Shown: positions 1 to 9,521, numbered from the stretch's first letter. The stretch is 64,000 nucleotides of DNA from Gammaproteobacteria bacterium (GCA_041395725.1 JAWKZW010000001.1:744001-808000), one strand, 5' to 3'. Made by a program: numbers and translations. Notes: generated by a model not told the origin, from the sequence alone.

Positions 1-348
1 CCAGTGAAGACCAGGAAGCACCACCGCCTCGCGCACGCGCCCGAACCGCAGCACCACACCCCGCTCCGCTTCATCGACGGTGTAAAAACCCATAAAGGCC
101 CACACCACCACCACCGCAAGAATCAGTCCGCCAAGCATCCCGGCATTCAGTTTGGCGCTGCCGCCACCCGACCCGGAGCCTGAACCGCCGGATGATTTGC
201 CGGATCCACCAAACAGAGAATTGATTTTCTTGGTCAGATTCTTGACGACCTCATCGATATCAGGGGGTCCGTCGTTACCACCACGACGACCTCCACCCCC
301 CCAGGGGTCTTTGTTGTCGCCGTTGTTCCCAGGTTCATTCCAAGCCAT
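1..348 (-). CDS. hflK: HflK, N-terminal part (runs off left edge)
   Basis: N-terminal 116 codons of HflK, the SPFH/band-7 membrane protein that forms the HflKC complex and restrains FtsH protease at the inner membrane. Visible are the typical MAWNEPG start, a Gly/Ser-rich cytoplasmic segment (about residues 17-65), one transmembrane helix (about 70-89) and the start of the SPFH domain (VDEAERGVVLRFG). It lies downstream of hflX on the same strand, the usual hfq-hflX-hflK-hflC order. The rest of the gene, and presumably hflC, lie beyond base 1. The family call is secure from the N-terminus and its neighbours. Confidence 0.93.
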   Translation of the reverse strand, partial: MAWNEPGNNGDNKDPWGGGGRRGGNDGPPDIDEVVKNLTKKINSLFGGSGKSSGGSGSGSGGGSAKLNAGMLGGLILAVVVVWAFMGFYTVDEAERGVVLRFGRVREAVVLPGLHW

Positions 349-499
349 TCGCTTCTCCAAAGCTATTCGGTTGCAGGAGCGTGATTTTAACGAATAATCA
401 GGTTTTAACCCAGCCTTTACGGCCAAATGCGGGTGTGAACCGGATTATCGCTTACGCCCTTGAGTTACTCTCAGTCCAGCCAATGAAACCCTTGCCGGA

Positions 500-1831
500 T
501 CAATTGACATGCAGTGCCGGTTCGACTGTGGGTACCGGCTTCCCCAACTGGTAATCGGACTCTGACTGCAGCCCCTCTTCCTCAAGGATTCTCAGTAAAT
601 TACTACGCGCCAGCCTGACTTTCAGATGAAACTGGCCGTTCTCGTCCACCGCCTCGTCCTGTACCGCGCCTCTGGCATACAGCTTACTGCGCAAACGCGC
701 ATGGGCGGGCTGCAGCACCAGATCCTGCTGCACCAGTTCGCCGGACAACAGTTCACTGACGGCCGTCAGCAACAGCTCAATACCCTCGCCAGTCCGGGCG
801 GATAACCACACCCGCCAGGGTCTTCCCTCGGCATCTCTGTCGATGGCGGGAGCGCAGTTCTCCAGCAGATCGATTTTATTGAACACCTGCAGAATCGGCG
901 CATCGGCAGCACCGATCTCGGCCAGAACATCTTCGACTTCCCGGATCAGCATATCGTGTGATTCATTGGCCGAATCTACAACATGTAGTAGCAGATCAGC
1001 CTGTGAAGTCTCCTCCAGGGTGGCGCGGAAAGCTTCCACCAGCTGGTGCGGGAGGTGGCTGATAAAGCCCACGGTGTCTGCAAATACAACATTGCCGAAA
1101 GACGGAACTATAATCGACCTGAGGGTGGAGTCCAGAGTCGCAAAAAGCTGATCCGCGGCATAGGTTTCGGCACTGGTCAATCTGTTGAACAGGGTCGACT
1201 TGCCGGCATTGGTATAGCCGACCAGCGACACGGTCGGCACTTCAGCCCGGCTCCGGGACCGTCTGCCCTGGTTGCGCTGAGCGCGAACCCGCTCCAGGCT
1301 TTTGTTGATGGCCTTGATGCGCTGGCGCAGCATACGCTGGTCCAGTTCCAGCTGAGTCTCACCCGCTCCACGCAGGCCGATACCGCCCTTCTGTCTGTCC
1401 AGGTGGGTCCAGCCACGTTTCAGCCGGGTACTCATATGCTGCAACTGCGCGAGTTCTACCTGCAATTTACCTTCATGGCTGCGGGCTCGCTGGGCAAAGA
1501 TGTCGAGAATCAGGCCGGTGCGGTCAAGTACGCGACATTTCAGGTGCCGTTCCAGGTTGCGTTCCTGGCTCGGAGACAGGGTATGGTTGAAAATGACCAG
1601 CTCGGCGTCGCAACCCGCCACTGCGTCCGCGATTTCCTGCAGCTTGCCGGTCCCGACGAAAAAACTGGGTGAGGGTTGTTTGCGACTTCCGGTGATGAAA
1701 GCTGCCGGATCACCTCCGGCAGATAGCACCAGCTCTTCAAATTCCTGAGGATCTTCCTGATCGCGTTCTGAATCAATAGAGATATGAACCAGAATGGCGA
1801 CTTCACCTGTATCAGGGCGCTCGAAAAACAA
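500..1831 (-). CDS. hflX: GTPase HflX
   Basis: Ribosome-associated GTPase of the Obg-HflX superfamily, known to split stalled or stressed ribosomes. Of 443 residues, about 1-195 form the N-terminal HflX domain with its glycine-rich GIGLRGAGE segment (about 151-159). The G domain follows: P-loop GYTNAGKS (205-212), DTVGFI (252-257), NKID (318-321) and SARTGEG further on. The start is TTG: it gives the family's MFFERP N-terminus and has an AGAGG Shine-Dalgarno about 9 bases upstream. It starts 14 bases after the hfq stop, so the two are almost certainly cotranscribed. Confidence 0.96.
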   Translation of the reverse strand: MFFERPDTGEVAILVHISIDSERDQEDPQEFEELVLSAGGDPAAFITGSRKQPSPSFFVGTGKLQEIADAVAGCDAELVIFNHTLSPSQERNLERHLKCRVLDRTGLILDIFAQRARSHEGKLQVELAQLQHMSTRLKRGWTHLDRQKGGIGLRGAGETQLELDQRMLRQRIKAINKSLERVRAQRNQGRRSRSRAEVPTVSLVGYTNAGKSTLFNRLTSAETYAADQLFATLDSTLRSIIVPSFGNVVFADTVGFISHLPHQLVEAFRATLEETSQADLLLHVVDSANESHDMLIREVEDVLAEIGAADAPILQVFNKIDLLENCAPAIDRDAEGRPWRVWLSARTGEGIELLLTAVSELLSGELVQQDLVLQPAHARLRSKLYARGAVQDEAVDENGQFHLKVRLARSNLLRILEEEGLQSESDYQLGKPVPTVEPALHVN

Positions 1832-1845
1832 TAAGTTACCTCTTC

Positions 1846-2124
1846 TCAGGCGGTATTGCCGAAGTTTTCATCGGGCTCAACGCCGCCAGCCTGTTCGGTT
1901 TGTCCAGGGGTGGGAATCCTGACTGTACGGGCCGGGACTACTGTTGATATGGCGTGCTTGTACACCATCTGGTTAACAGCGTTCTTCAATACAATGACAA
2001 ACTGGTCAAAAGACTCGATCTGGCCCTGCAGCTTGATGCCACTGACGAGGTAAATCGAGACGGGTATTCGCTCTTTCCTTAATACATTCAGAAAAGGGTC
2101 TTGTAGAGTATGCCCTTTCGACAT
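1846..2124 (-). CDS. hfq: RNA chaperone Hfq
   Basis: Sm-like hexameric RNA chaperone that pairs small RNAs with mRNAs. The 92 residues show the complete Sm fold: Sm1 with IYLVSGIKLQGQIESFDQF (about 24-42) and Sm2 with NQMVYKHAIS (51-60), including the YKH triad of the proximal RNA-binding face. A short variable acidic C-terminal tail follows. AAGGAG lies upstream of the ATG. It sits between miaA and hflX as in most gammaproteobacteria; a 53-base gap after miaA leaves room for an extra promoter. Confidence 0.98.
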   Translation of the reverse strand: MSKGHTLQDPFLNVLRKERIPVSIYLVSGIKLQGQIESFDQFVIVLKNAVNQMVYKHAISTVVPARTVRIPTPGQTEQAGGVEPDENFGNTA

Positions 2125-2177
2125 GTTCCTAGTCTCCTTATATTTAAACGAGGACCCGGCCGGCCCAATTTAGTCCA

Positions 2178-3155
2178 CTACTCAGTAATCCCGTATATCG
2201 AGGTTGATTCCAGGATATTCAAGAGTTCATTCAGGGAATTGTCACTGCGGCCACCCAGACTGGTGAGCTCGGGCCAGCTCCTCAACCAGGTATACTGGCG
2301 CTTGGCCAGTTGCCTGGTGGCAATAATACCTCTTTCAACCATTGCATCATAGTCGATTTCACCGGATAAATACTGCCAGACCTGACGATATCCGACTGAT
2401 TTGATGGCTGGCAGGCTGGATGACAGGTCCCCGCGACGATAAAGCCCTTCCACTTCTTCTACGAGCCCAAGCCTCAACATGGATTGGAATCGGCTGGCAA
2501 TTATTTCATGCAGCTGCTGGCGGGACTGGGGCATCAGCGCCAGGAAACGTAACTGAAAGGGATAGGACTCACTTGCCGCTGCTGCCAGCCGGCCTTGCGC
2601 ATGTAGCTCGGTCATGGTTTTACCGGCGGCCAGGTAAACTTCCAGGGCCCGCTGCAGGCGCTGGGGGTCATTGGGGTGAATGCGGGCCGCTGATGCCGGG
2701 TCGACCTCGGCCAGACGCCTGTGCACCGCCGACCAGCCCTGCTCAGCAGCCAGTTGTTCTATCCCGGCGCGGATCGCCGGGCTGGCGGTGGGCAGCTGGG
2801 CCAGCCCGTCTCGCAGCACTTTGAAATACAGCATAGTGCCACCCACCAGCAGGGGAATCCGGCCAGATTCGAGTACTTCCCCGATGGTTGCCAGCGCGTC
2901 GGTTAGAAAGTCAGCGGCGGAATAAACCTCGCCCGGATCCCTGATATCAATCAGCCGGTGCGGCGCGATTGCCAGTGTCTCGCGGTCCGGTTTGCCACTG
3001 CCAATGTCCATGCCCCGATAAACCTGTGTCGAATCGACACTGATGAGGTCGACCGGCAGGCGTTGCGCCAGCTCTACCGCCAGGTCGGTTTTTCCAGACG
3101 CGGTGGGGCCCATCAGACAGTACACGCAAGGTCGGGATATGGGGGGGGCAGTCAT
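2178..3155 (-). CDS. miaA: tRNA dimethylallyltransferase MiaA
   Basis: Transfers a dimethylallyl group to A37 of tRNAs reading UNN codons, the first step of ms2i6A37 synthesis. The 325 residues carry the P-loop-like GPTASGKT (16-23), the DSTQVYRGMDIGSGKP substrate segment (about 41-56) and the HRLIDIRDP and LVGGTMLY motifs. Length is normal for the family. It begins 22 bases after mutL ends and precedes hfq on the same strand, the standard mutL-miaA-hfq order. Confidence 0.97.
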   Translation of the reverse strand: MTAPPISRPCVYCLMGPTASGKTDLAVELAQRLPVDLISVDSTQVYRGMDIGSGKPDRETLAIAPHRLIDIRDPGEVYSAADFLTDALATIGEVLESGRIPLLVGGTMLYFKVLRDGLAQLPTASPAIRAGIEQLAAEQGWSAVHRRLAEVDPASAARIHPNDPQRLQRALEVYLAAGKTMTELHAQGRLAAAASESYPFQLRFLALMPQSRQQLHEIIASRFQSMLRLGLVEEVEGLYRRGDLSSSLPAIKSVGYRQVWQYLSGEIDYDAMVERGIIATRQLAKRQYTWLRSWPELTSLGGRSDNSLNELLNILESTSIYGITE

Positions 3156-3177
3156 ATCTGGAAATCAGCGAGAATGT

Positions 3178-5037
3178 TCACTGGCCGCGCAAAAACAGCT
3201 TGTCCAGCTGGTCCATGTTGAGAAATACCCAGGTCGGCCTGCCGTGATTACACTGACCACTTCTTTCCGTCACCTCCATGTCACGCAGCAGGGCATTCAT
3301 CTCCGTGATACTCAACTGCCGGTTGGCCCGCACCGAATTATGGCAGGCCATGGTGGCGAGGAGTTCATCCTGATGTGCCTGAATCCGCTCACTGCTGCCG
3401 AATTCCATGATGTCGGACAGTACGTCACGGACCAGTTGTTCAACATTCGCCTCACGTAGAATGGCTGGAATCTGACGCACAATCACCGCTTCGTCGGCGA
3501 CCCTTTCCACCACCACCCCCACATTCAGCAATGCCTCCCGCTGTTCTTCAACGCTGTCTGCCTCGGCCTGACTGACCGCCAGGGACAGGGGGACAAGCAG
3601 AGGCTGAACCTTCAACTCCTCGTTGACGCAGGCTGTCTTCATCCGCTCATAGGTTATCCGCTCATGGGCGGCATGCATGTCGACGATGATCAGCCCGTCT
3701 TTGTTCTGCGCCAGGATATAGACACCATGCAACTGCGCTATGGCGTATCCCAGGGGTGGAATCTCTGACTCCTCGCTAAGTTTCTGATACGCATCCAGCT
3801 GTTCCCTGACCCGTGACGGATCGAAACTTCCCCGCTGAGACCCGTAATTGCCCCCGTCATAGTTGCCCTGCCTGGAATAGTAACCGCCCGTGGGTCCGCT
3901 GCTTTCCCCCGGGTTGTCGATCAGGCTTAGTTTGCTCTGGCTGCCCCATTGATCAGGCTGCCAGCCGCTGCGGGACTCTGCACCCGACTCCGCCGCAGCC
4001 GGTTGCTGGCCGGCCAGTGTCTCAGCCGGTGTCACTTCAGCAAGTGCCCGGTGCAGGGAACTGAACAGGAAGTCGTGGACCATCCTGCTGTCGCGAAAGC
4101 GTACTTCGTGCTTGGTGGGGTGTACATTCACATCGACGCGGGCCGGATCCAGCTCCAGGTACAGCACAAAGGCCGGGTGACGACCCTGGAAAAGCACATC
4201 CCGGTAAGCCTGTTTTACCGCGTGCGCCACCAGCTTGTCGCGGATTACTCTGCCGTTCACGTAGAAATATTGCAGATCCGCCTGGCTGCGGGAAAAAGTG
4301 GGCAGGCTTACCCAGCCCCATAATCGCAGACCTGACCCCTCTACTTCGATCGCCACGGCATTGTCCATAAAGGCCGGGCCGCATACCAGCGCAACCCGGC
4401 GCTGCTGTTCCTGCAATGTGCCGGCTTTCAACAGATTGTGTACGACCCGCTGATTGTGCTTGAGCACGAATGTCACGTCGAAACGGCTTAGAGCAAGCCT
4501 TTTTACAACTTCTTCGATGCGGGAGAATTCAGTCTTCTCAGTACGGAGAAATTTTTTCCGGGCCGGTGTATTGAAAAACAGATCGCGAACTTCAACCGTG
4601 GTTCCGGCCTGGTGCGCCGCCGGCGTCAGTACCGGCTGCATCTCCTGCCCTTCGGCTTCCACCTTCCAGGCCTGCGCGGCATCGCTCTGTGCACTCCTGG
4701 AAGTAATGGTCAAGCGGGAAACCGAACTGACACTGGCCAGCGCCTCGCCCCGGAACCCCAGGCTGGCGATACTCTCCAGGTCCTCCAGATCGACAATCTT
4801 GCTGGTTGCATGCCGGCTCAGTGAGAGCGCCAGATCGTCACGATCCATGCCGGCGCCGTCGTCCCGTACCCGCATCAGCTTGCTGCCACCACTCTCAACA
4901 TCGATTTCGACACGCGTAGCGCCCGCATCAAGGCTGTTTTCCAACAGCTCCTTCACCACGGACGCCGGGCGCTCGACGACTTCGCCGGCAGCGATCTGAT
5001 TGGCCAGTCGTTGACTGAGTAAAGCAATCTTGCCCAT
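3178..5037 (-). CDS. mutL: DNA mismatch repair protein MutL
   Basis: Mismatch-repair matchmaker linking MutS recognition to strand incision. The N-terminal GHKL ATPase shows ENSLDAGA (33-40), DDGAGM (59-64), RHATSK (75-80) and GFRGEAL (94-100). A Gly/Ser/Gln-rich linker (about 340-410) leads to the C-terminal dimerisation domain. The C-terminal domain contains DMHAAHERITYE (453-464), matching the DQHA(X)2E(X)4E endonuclease motif except Gln to Met, plus ACHNSVRAN and CNHGRP near the end. This suggests a Pseudomonas-like MutL that may retain nicking activity, unlike E. coli MutL; that part is inference. Confidence 0.97.
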   Translation of the reverse strand: MGKIALLSQRLANQIAAGEVVERPASVVKELLENSLDAGATRVEIDVESGGSKLMRVRDDGAGMDRDDLALSLSRHATSKIVDLEDLESIASLGFRGEALASVSSVSRLTITSRSAQSDAAQAWKVEAEGQEMQPVLTPAAHQAGTTVEVRDLFFNTPARKKFLRTEKTEFSRIEEVVKRLALSRFDVTFVLKHNQRVVHNLLKAGTLQEQQRRVALVCGPAFMDNAVAIEVEGSGLRLWGWVSLPTFSRSQADLQYFYVNGRVIRDKLVAHAVKQAYRDVLFQGRHPAFVLYLELDPARVDVNVHPTKHEVRFRDSRMVHDFLFSSLHRALAEVTPAETLAGQQPAAAESGAESRSGWQPDQWGSQSKLSLIDNPGESSGPTGGYYSRQGNYDGGNYGSQRGSFDPSRVREQLDAYQKLSEESEIPPLGYAIAQLHGVYILAQNKDGLIIVDMHAAHERITYERMKTACVNEELKVQPLLVPLSLAVSQAEADSVEEQREALLNVGVVVERVADEAVIVRQIPAILREANVEQLVRDVLSDIMEFGSSERIQAHQDELLATMACHNSVRANRQLSITEMNALLRDMEVTERSGQCNHGRPTWVFLNMDQLDKLFLRGQ

Positions 5038-5094
5038 AGAAGCTGATTTCGGGATTACAAAGCGCGGGATTGTACCATCATCCCCTCAGCACAA

Positions 5095-6633
5095 TCAGGA
5101 GGTGGGAATCCTGAGGACCTGCCCGATCCGGATAGTGTCGCTGGTCAGGTTGTTGGCCTGCCGCAGTCTGGAAAGACTGACGCGGTAGCGCTGGGCGATC
5201 TCCGATAGAGTCTCGCCGCGGGTTATACGGTGCTCAGCGCTTCGGTACGCGTCAGCCGAAGTGGGAATTTTAAGAGTCTGTCCCACGTGGATGACATCAC
5301 CACGCAGTCCATTGTCGGCCTTCAGGCCGGCGAGGCTGACGCCGAAGCGGGCGGCGATTTCAGACAGGCTGTCGCCACGCCTTACGGTGTAGGACTCCGG
5401 CGCGACACCATTTTCCTTCTGCCAGGCCACCAGGGATCCCGGCGGTGGACTTTCATAGAAGTAGCTTTTAACCCCCTGCACAATAGCGTCCGCGAGTCTG
5501 CGCTGGTAGTTGGCGGATTTCAATCGGTCTGCTTCCGTGGGGTTTGACAGATAACCGGTTTCGATCAGTATCGAGGGAATATCCGGTGAGCGCAGTTCCC
5601 ACAGGTTTCCGCCCTGCACCTTGTTCTTGCGCAACGGCGCCACACCATCCAGGGTATCCAGTATGTGACTCCCCAGAGTTACGCTTTGTTCCATGCTCCA
5701 GGCCATGGAGAGATCCAGCAGGGTAAGCGCAAGATCGTCCTCCACGTCGGCTATGCGGGTATCGCCAGCGACACCCCCAAGCAGGTCCGCCATGTTTTCC
5801 TTTTCCTCCACACGGCGGATATTTTCCTGATCGGCTGTTTCTCCCGACAGGGCGTAAATCGTCACGCCCTGCACATCCCGGCCGCGATAGGAATCGGCAT
5901 GAATGGAGATATACACATCAACTCGCTGCTCGCGGGCAATAACCGGGCGTGATTTCAGCGGCACCGAGTAGTCGCCGTCCCTGATCATTACCGGGCGGTA
6001 GCCAGGTGTCTGCTGCAGCCGTTCTTCAACGGCCCGGGCGATCGACAGGGTTACGTCTTTCTCCCAGAACCGGCGGTTGTAGCTTGGCGCACCAGGGTCT
6101 TCTCCACCGTGACCGGCCACCACCGCCACGAGGATGTCGCGCTTCTGCGAGGGTTGCGCAACCGGCAGGGTCTTGACAGTTTTTGCGCCGCTGACCTGCG
6201 ATTGCTTATCACGCGTTTGGGAATCGTAAAGATCAATTATCAGTCGGTCACGAAATTCACCGTTGGCCCTCAGGGAAAAGCTCTCGTGCTGGACTCTTTG
6301 TTCCATATCCAGCACCAGGCGCAGGTCCTTGCCGTTTCGAACCCCGGTTCGGATACCGGTAATCGGACTATCGGTCAGGTCCAGATCCGACAGATCAGCC
6401 ACCATACTACTGTCGGAAATATCGACGACCAGGCGCTCCGGATTGTCCAGATTGAAAATGTGATAACTGACCTCATCACTCAGATCCAGGGCCAGACGGG
6501 TATGATCCGGCGCGCGCCACAGACGGACTTCCTCCACCGTGGCGGCCATCACAGAAGCACAGCCCAGCACCCCCGCGAGGAACGCAAGGGCCAGGCCGAC
6601 TGGTTTTCTCACCTGGCTGTAAAACTGTTTCAT
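5095..6633 (-). CDS. amiB: N-acetylmuramoyl-L-alanine amidase (AmiB-type) with AMIN and LysM domains
   Basis: Periplasmic zinc amidase that cleaves the amide bond between MurNAc and the stem peptide during cell separation. It has a signal peptide (about 1-30), an AMIN localisation domain (about 33-130), an Amidase_3 domain beginning with VVAGHGGEDPGA and containing IHADS and IETGYLSN, and two C-terminal LysM repeats ending in LKIPTS and LRIPTS. I chose the ATG at 6633, which follows an AGAGAG Shine-Dalgarno and begins the signal peptide directly; an in-frame GTG lies 9 codons upstream. Activity is probably EnvC/NlpD controlled as in the family. Confidence 0.94.
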   Translation of the reverse strand: MKQFYSQVRKPVGLALAFLAGVLGCASVMAATVEEVRLWRAPDHTRLALDLSDEVSYHIFNLDNPERLVVDISDSSMVADLSDLDLTDSPITGIRTGVRNGKDLRLVLDMEQRVQHESFSLRANGEFRDRLIIDLYDSQTRDKQSQVSGAKTVKTLPVAQPSQKRDILVAVVAGHGGEDPGAPSYNRRFWEKDVTLSIARAVEERLQQTPGYRPVMIRDGDYSVPLKSRPVIAREQRVDVYISIHADSYRGRDVQGVTIYALSGETADQENIRRVEEKENMADLLGGVAGDTRIADVEDDLALTLLDLSMAWSMEQSVTLGSHILDTLDGVAPLRKNKVQGGNLWELRSPDIPSILIETGYLSNPTEADRLKSANYQRRLADAIVQGVKSYFYESPPPGSLVAWQKENGVAPESYTVRRGDSLSEIAARFGVSLAGLKADNGLRGDVIHVGQTLKIPTSADAYRSAEHRITRGETLSEIAQRYRVSLSRLRQANNLTSDTIRIGQVLRIPTS

Positions 6634-6808
6634 GCAGCCGGACTCTCTCTGAATTCTCACTTGTGGTTTATTGACTCTGTGCTCTGACCCTCAGGGTTTT
6701 ACCCTGGGTCAGGCCCTGGCATTTTCAGCGCGCCTGATACCTTGAAGCCGGTCTGCGGACCAGGAATCCCGGCACAACTGACACGAATTAGCTGCTATCG
6801 GTTCGCTG

Positions 6809-7342
6809 TCATTCTGACTTGGAGAGCTCGATCAGCCGGCTCAGCTTATCAGCGATTTCACAGCCCCGCGGGGTGCCGGTTCTCCAGGTCAAACGCCGAC
6901 CTCTGCCTTCAATGGCCAGCTCGATCATCAAATCAGCCGGCGGCAGTAAGGAGCCACCCCTGTCCGGCCACTCGATCAGGCACAGGTTCGACCCATCAAG
7001 ATAATCCGAAACGCCCAAAAATTCCACCTCTTCGGGATCGGAAAGGCGATACAGATCAAAGTGATAAATGTTATACCTAGAAAACTCGTAAGGTTCAACC
7101 AGGGTATATGTAGGACTTTTTACCGCACCCTCGTGCCCATACCCCCGCAAAATCCCCCGTGCCAGGGTGGTTTTGCCGGCACCCAGGTCACCGGTCAGGT
7201 AGATCCGACCGCCACCGGTGGCGGTGGGTTGACACCCGGTATGCTGCGCTCCGACTTCAAGATCGCTGGTAGCCAGCGCGAGCAGGCGGCCACAACGCTC
7301 GGTATCCGCTTCATCGGCAAGGAAAAGGCTGCGTACTGACAT
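6809..7342 (-). CDS. tsaE: tRNA threonylcarbamoyladenosine biosynthesis protein TsaE
   Basis: ATPase subunit of the TsaB-TsaD-TsaE complex that makes t6A37 on ANN-decoding tRNAs. A P-loop of the form GDLGAGKTT lies about one third of the way in, followed by SPTYTLVEPY, HFDLYRLSDPEE and LIEWPDRGG, all hallmarks of the family. The protein carries a short insertion before the P-loop (about 30-45) rich in Gly, Thr and Gln. Two in-frame ATGs exist; the downstream one (7342) gives the usual short N-terminus, the other adds five residues (7357). It lies between nnrD and amiB as is usual. Confidence 0.94.
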   Translation of the reverse strand: MSVRSLFLADEADTERCGRLLALATSDLEVGAQHTGCQPTATGGGRIYLTGDLGAGKTTLARGILRGYGHEGAVKSPTYTLVEPYEFSRYNIYHFDLYRLSDPEEVEFLGVSDYLDGSNLCLIEWPDRGGSLLPPADLMIELAIEGRGRRLTWRTGTPRGCEIADKLSRLIELSKSE

Positions 7343-7383
7343 GATGAATTCCACCATCCCCGGAACGGGAAGAAGGTTATCGG

Positions 7384-8988
7384 CTACGACGAGGGATTGA
7401 TCAGCCGCTGAATAAACGGCAGCAGATCGGTCGCCACCAGCCCCCGCTGGCCCGCCTCCGCAGCGGCCAGGTCGGCAGCTTCGCCATGCACGCAGACAGC
7501 GATGCGCAGGGAATCATCCAGGCTGTAACCCTGCGCCACCAGGCCTCCAATCAGCCCGCTGAGCACATCGCCCATGCCGCCGCTGGCCATGCCTGGGTTG
7601 CCTTCGCTGCACAATTCGATTCTGTGAGCCTGCAAGGAATCGTGCAAGGCGCCAACACACAGCAGGCTGCCGGCCCCCTTCAGCAGGACTGCACCACCCC
7701 AGCGATAATGCAGACGACGCACCGCCGCAAACCGGTCAGCGTTGATCTCTGCTGTCCCGCAACCCAGCAATCGGGCTGCCTCCCCCGGGTGGGGGGTCAG
7801 TATCCAGTTGTCCCGGGCGGAAATCTGCTCGCCGTCAGTTTCCATGCCTTCCGCCAGCAGATTGAGCCCATCGGCATCCACCACCAGCGGCGTCTCACGG
7901 CCTGCCTGTGCCCTGAGAGCCAGGCCTAACAGCTCCCGGGCCCAGGGGCCCCGACCCAGGCCGGGGCCGACGACAATGACCGAGGCCCGTTCCAGCAGCG
8001 CATTCACCCGGCTCTGCCACTCATCGGGGTCTTCGCTGCCCACCATCATCACTTCCGGTTGTCTGGCCAGGAAACCACACCGGTTAACCGAGCGGGTTAT
8101 GACGCTGACCAGGCCGCTGCCTGCCCGCAGAGCGGCCGCCGATGCCATCAGCGCCGCACCGCCGAAGCCATAGTCGCCACCGAGGATAACCGTATGGCCG
8201 CAGGTACCCTTGTTCGCGGAGCGCTGACGGGGTTGCAGCAGGCGGGCAACCAGGTTCATGTCAATGCGATGGCTGGCAGGTGCGGGTGAATTTTCGGAGT
8301 GGAAAACCCGCTCCGGCACTTCCAGATCGTGATAAACCAGCGCGCCGGTCTTGTCGACGCCGGCAGCCGTCAGCAGACCCTGTTTCATACCAATGAAGGT
8401 GGTGGTCAAAGACGCCTGGACCGCATCACCCAATACGCTGCCGGTATCGCTGCACAGACCGGACGGGATGTCTATGGACAGGACCGGAAACGGCAGATCG
8501 TTGATGGTCGCGACGGCCTCGGCGTAGGCGCCGCTGAGCGGCCGGTCGAGTCCGGTTCCCAGCAGGGCGTCAACGATAAGGGTGTGGTCCTCCGGGTAGG
8601 AGCCGGATCCAAGCAGGCTTTCGCGGTCAAACCCGGTAATGGAGACTCCCCGTTGCTCGGCAAAACTCCGGGCCCGCCAGGCATCTCCCCGCAAAGCCGA
8701 GTGATCACCTACCTGGATGATCTCGGGGTTCAGACCGAAGTCCCGGGCCAGCCCGGCCACGACATACCCGTCGCCGCCGTTGTTCCCGGTGCCTGCGAAC
8801 ACCAGCAAATGGCGGGTCTGAGGCCATCGTTCGATGAGCCCGTTAAACGCTGCCGCGGCAGCCCGCTGCATCAGGGTGAAGCCCTCAATACCACAGCCTT
8901 CAATAGCCAGGCGGTCCAGTTCGCGTACCTGGGCCGCCTGGTAAAGCGCTCGTGGCAGTCGGGCTACCTGCATGTTCATTGCTGTCAC
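7384..8988 (-). CDS. nnrD: Bifunctional NAD(P)H-hydrate epimerase / ADP-dependent dehydratase
   Basis: Repairs damaged NAD(P)HX. The N-terminal YjeF_N half (about 1-230) epimerises the R and S hydrates: note FAGTGNNGGDGYV, VDALLGTGL and DIPSGL. The C-terminal half (about 245-530) dehydrates S-NAD(P)HX at the expense of ADP: note VVGPGLGRG, LTPHPGEAARLL and the GNPGMASGGMGDVLSG nucleotide-binding loop. The 534 residues fit the fused form found in Proteobacteria. The first start is GTG, overlapping the regulator stop in a GTGA arrangement; an ATG lies three codons further in. Confidence 0.95.
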   Translation of the reverse strand: MTAMNMQVARLPRALYQAAQVRELDRLAIEGCGIEGFTLMQRAAAAAFNGLIERWPQTRHLLVFAGTGNNGGDGYVVAGLARDFGLNPEIIQVGDHSALRGDAWRARSFAEQRGVSITGFDRESLLGSGSYPEDHTLIVDALLGTGLDRPLSGAYAEAVATINDLPFPVLSIDIPSGLCSDTGSVLGDAVQASLTTTFIGMKQGLLTAAGVDKTGALVYHDLEVPERVFHSENSPAPASHRIDMNLVARLLQPRQRSANKGTCGHTVILGGDYGFGGAALMASAAALRAGSGLVSVITRSVNRCGFLARQPEVMMVGSEDPDEWQSRVNALLERASVIVVGPGLGRGPWARELLGLALRAQAGRETPLVVDADGLNLLAEGMETDGEQISARDNWILTPHPGEAARLLGCGTAEINADRFAAVRRLHYRWGGAVLLKGAGSLLCVGALHDSLQAHRIELCSEGNPGMASGGMGDVLSGLIGGLVAQGYSLDDSLRIAVCVHGEAADLAAAEAGQRGLVATDLLPFIQRLINPSS

Positions 8989-9521
8989 TTCTTGTCGAAT
9001 TGTTTGATCAGTCGCCGCACAACAAAAAGCGAGGCCTCGAGATCCTCGAGGGTAATATCTTCAGTCGCATCCAGTGCCCAGGGATCCTGCTCTTCACGCA
9101 ACAGGTTGTAGCATTTTTTTCCCTCGCCGGTCAGATGGACCAGCATGGATTTCTTGTGTTTGGGATTGGGAACATAGAGCAACAGGCCGTCCTCCACCAT
9201 TGCATCGGCAATACGCTGAACGGCCTGGCGGGACTGACCGAGCACCCTGGCGATTCCCGGCACTGTCAAACCGCCGCTGGAAAGTGCCACCGCGCCGATG
9301 ACCCGCCAGCGAGCGCTGGTCAGGCCCAACCCCCTGGTCATCCTGTCACCCTCGGCGATCAGCAGCCCGTTGAGACGGAACAATGACAACACAAGGTCAA
9401 GGAAGACAACTCTTTTTGGCGAATGCAAAGTATGCTCCTGGCTGGATGGTCGACTGGCTTCCTGTCCCCGGTCATGGCCATGGCCATGGCCCCGAGACAA
9501 GGTTTCTGCGTCTGAAAACAT
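8985..9521 (-). CDS. MarR-family transcriptional regulator with His/Gly-rich N-terminus
   Basis: Winged-helix regulator of about 178 residues. The MarR core (about 40-150) includes LTSARWRVIGAVALSSGGLTVPGIARVLGQSRQAVQRIADAM, the DNA-recognition segment, and KKSMLVHLTGEGK, the wing. Before the core is an unusual segment, GHGHGHDRG (about residues 11-19), encoded by repeated GGCCAT triplet pairs; such a stretch could bind metal ions, but that is inference. The 3' end overlaps nnrD by four bases, so the two are translationally coupled. The ligand is unknown. In many gammaproteobacteria queG occupies this slot upstream of nnrD. Confidence 0.88.
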   Translation of the reverse strand: MFSDAETLSRGHGHGHDRGQEASRPSSQEHTLHSPKRVVFLDLVLSLFRLNGLLIAEGDRMTRGLGLTSARWRVIGAVALSSGGLTVPGIARVLGQSRQAVQRIADAMVEDGLLLYVPNPKHKKSMLVHLTGEGKKCYNLLREEQDPWALDATEDITLEDLEASLFVVRRLIKQFDKK

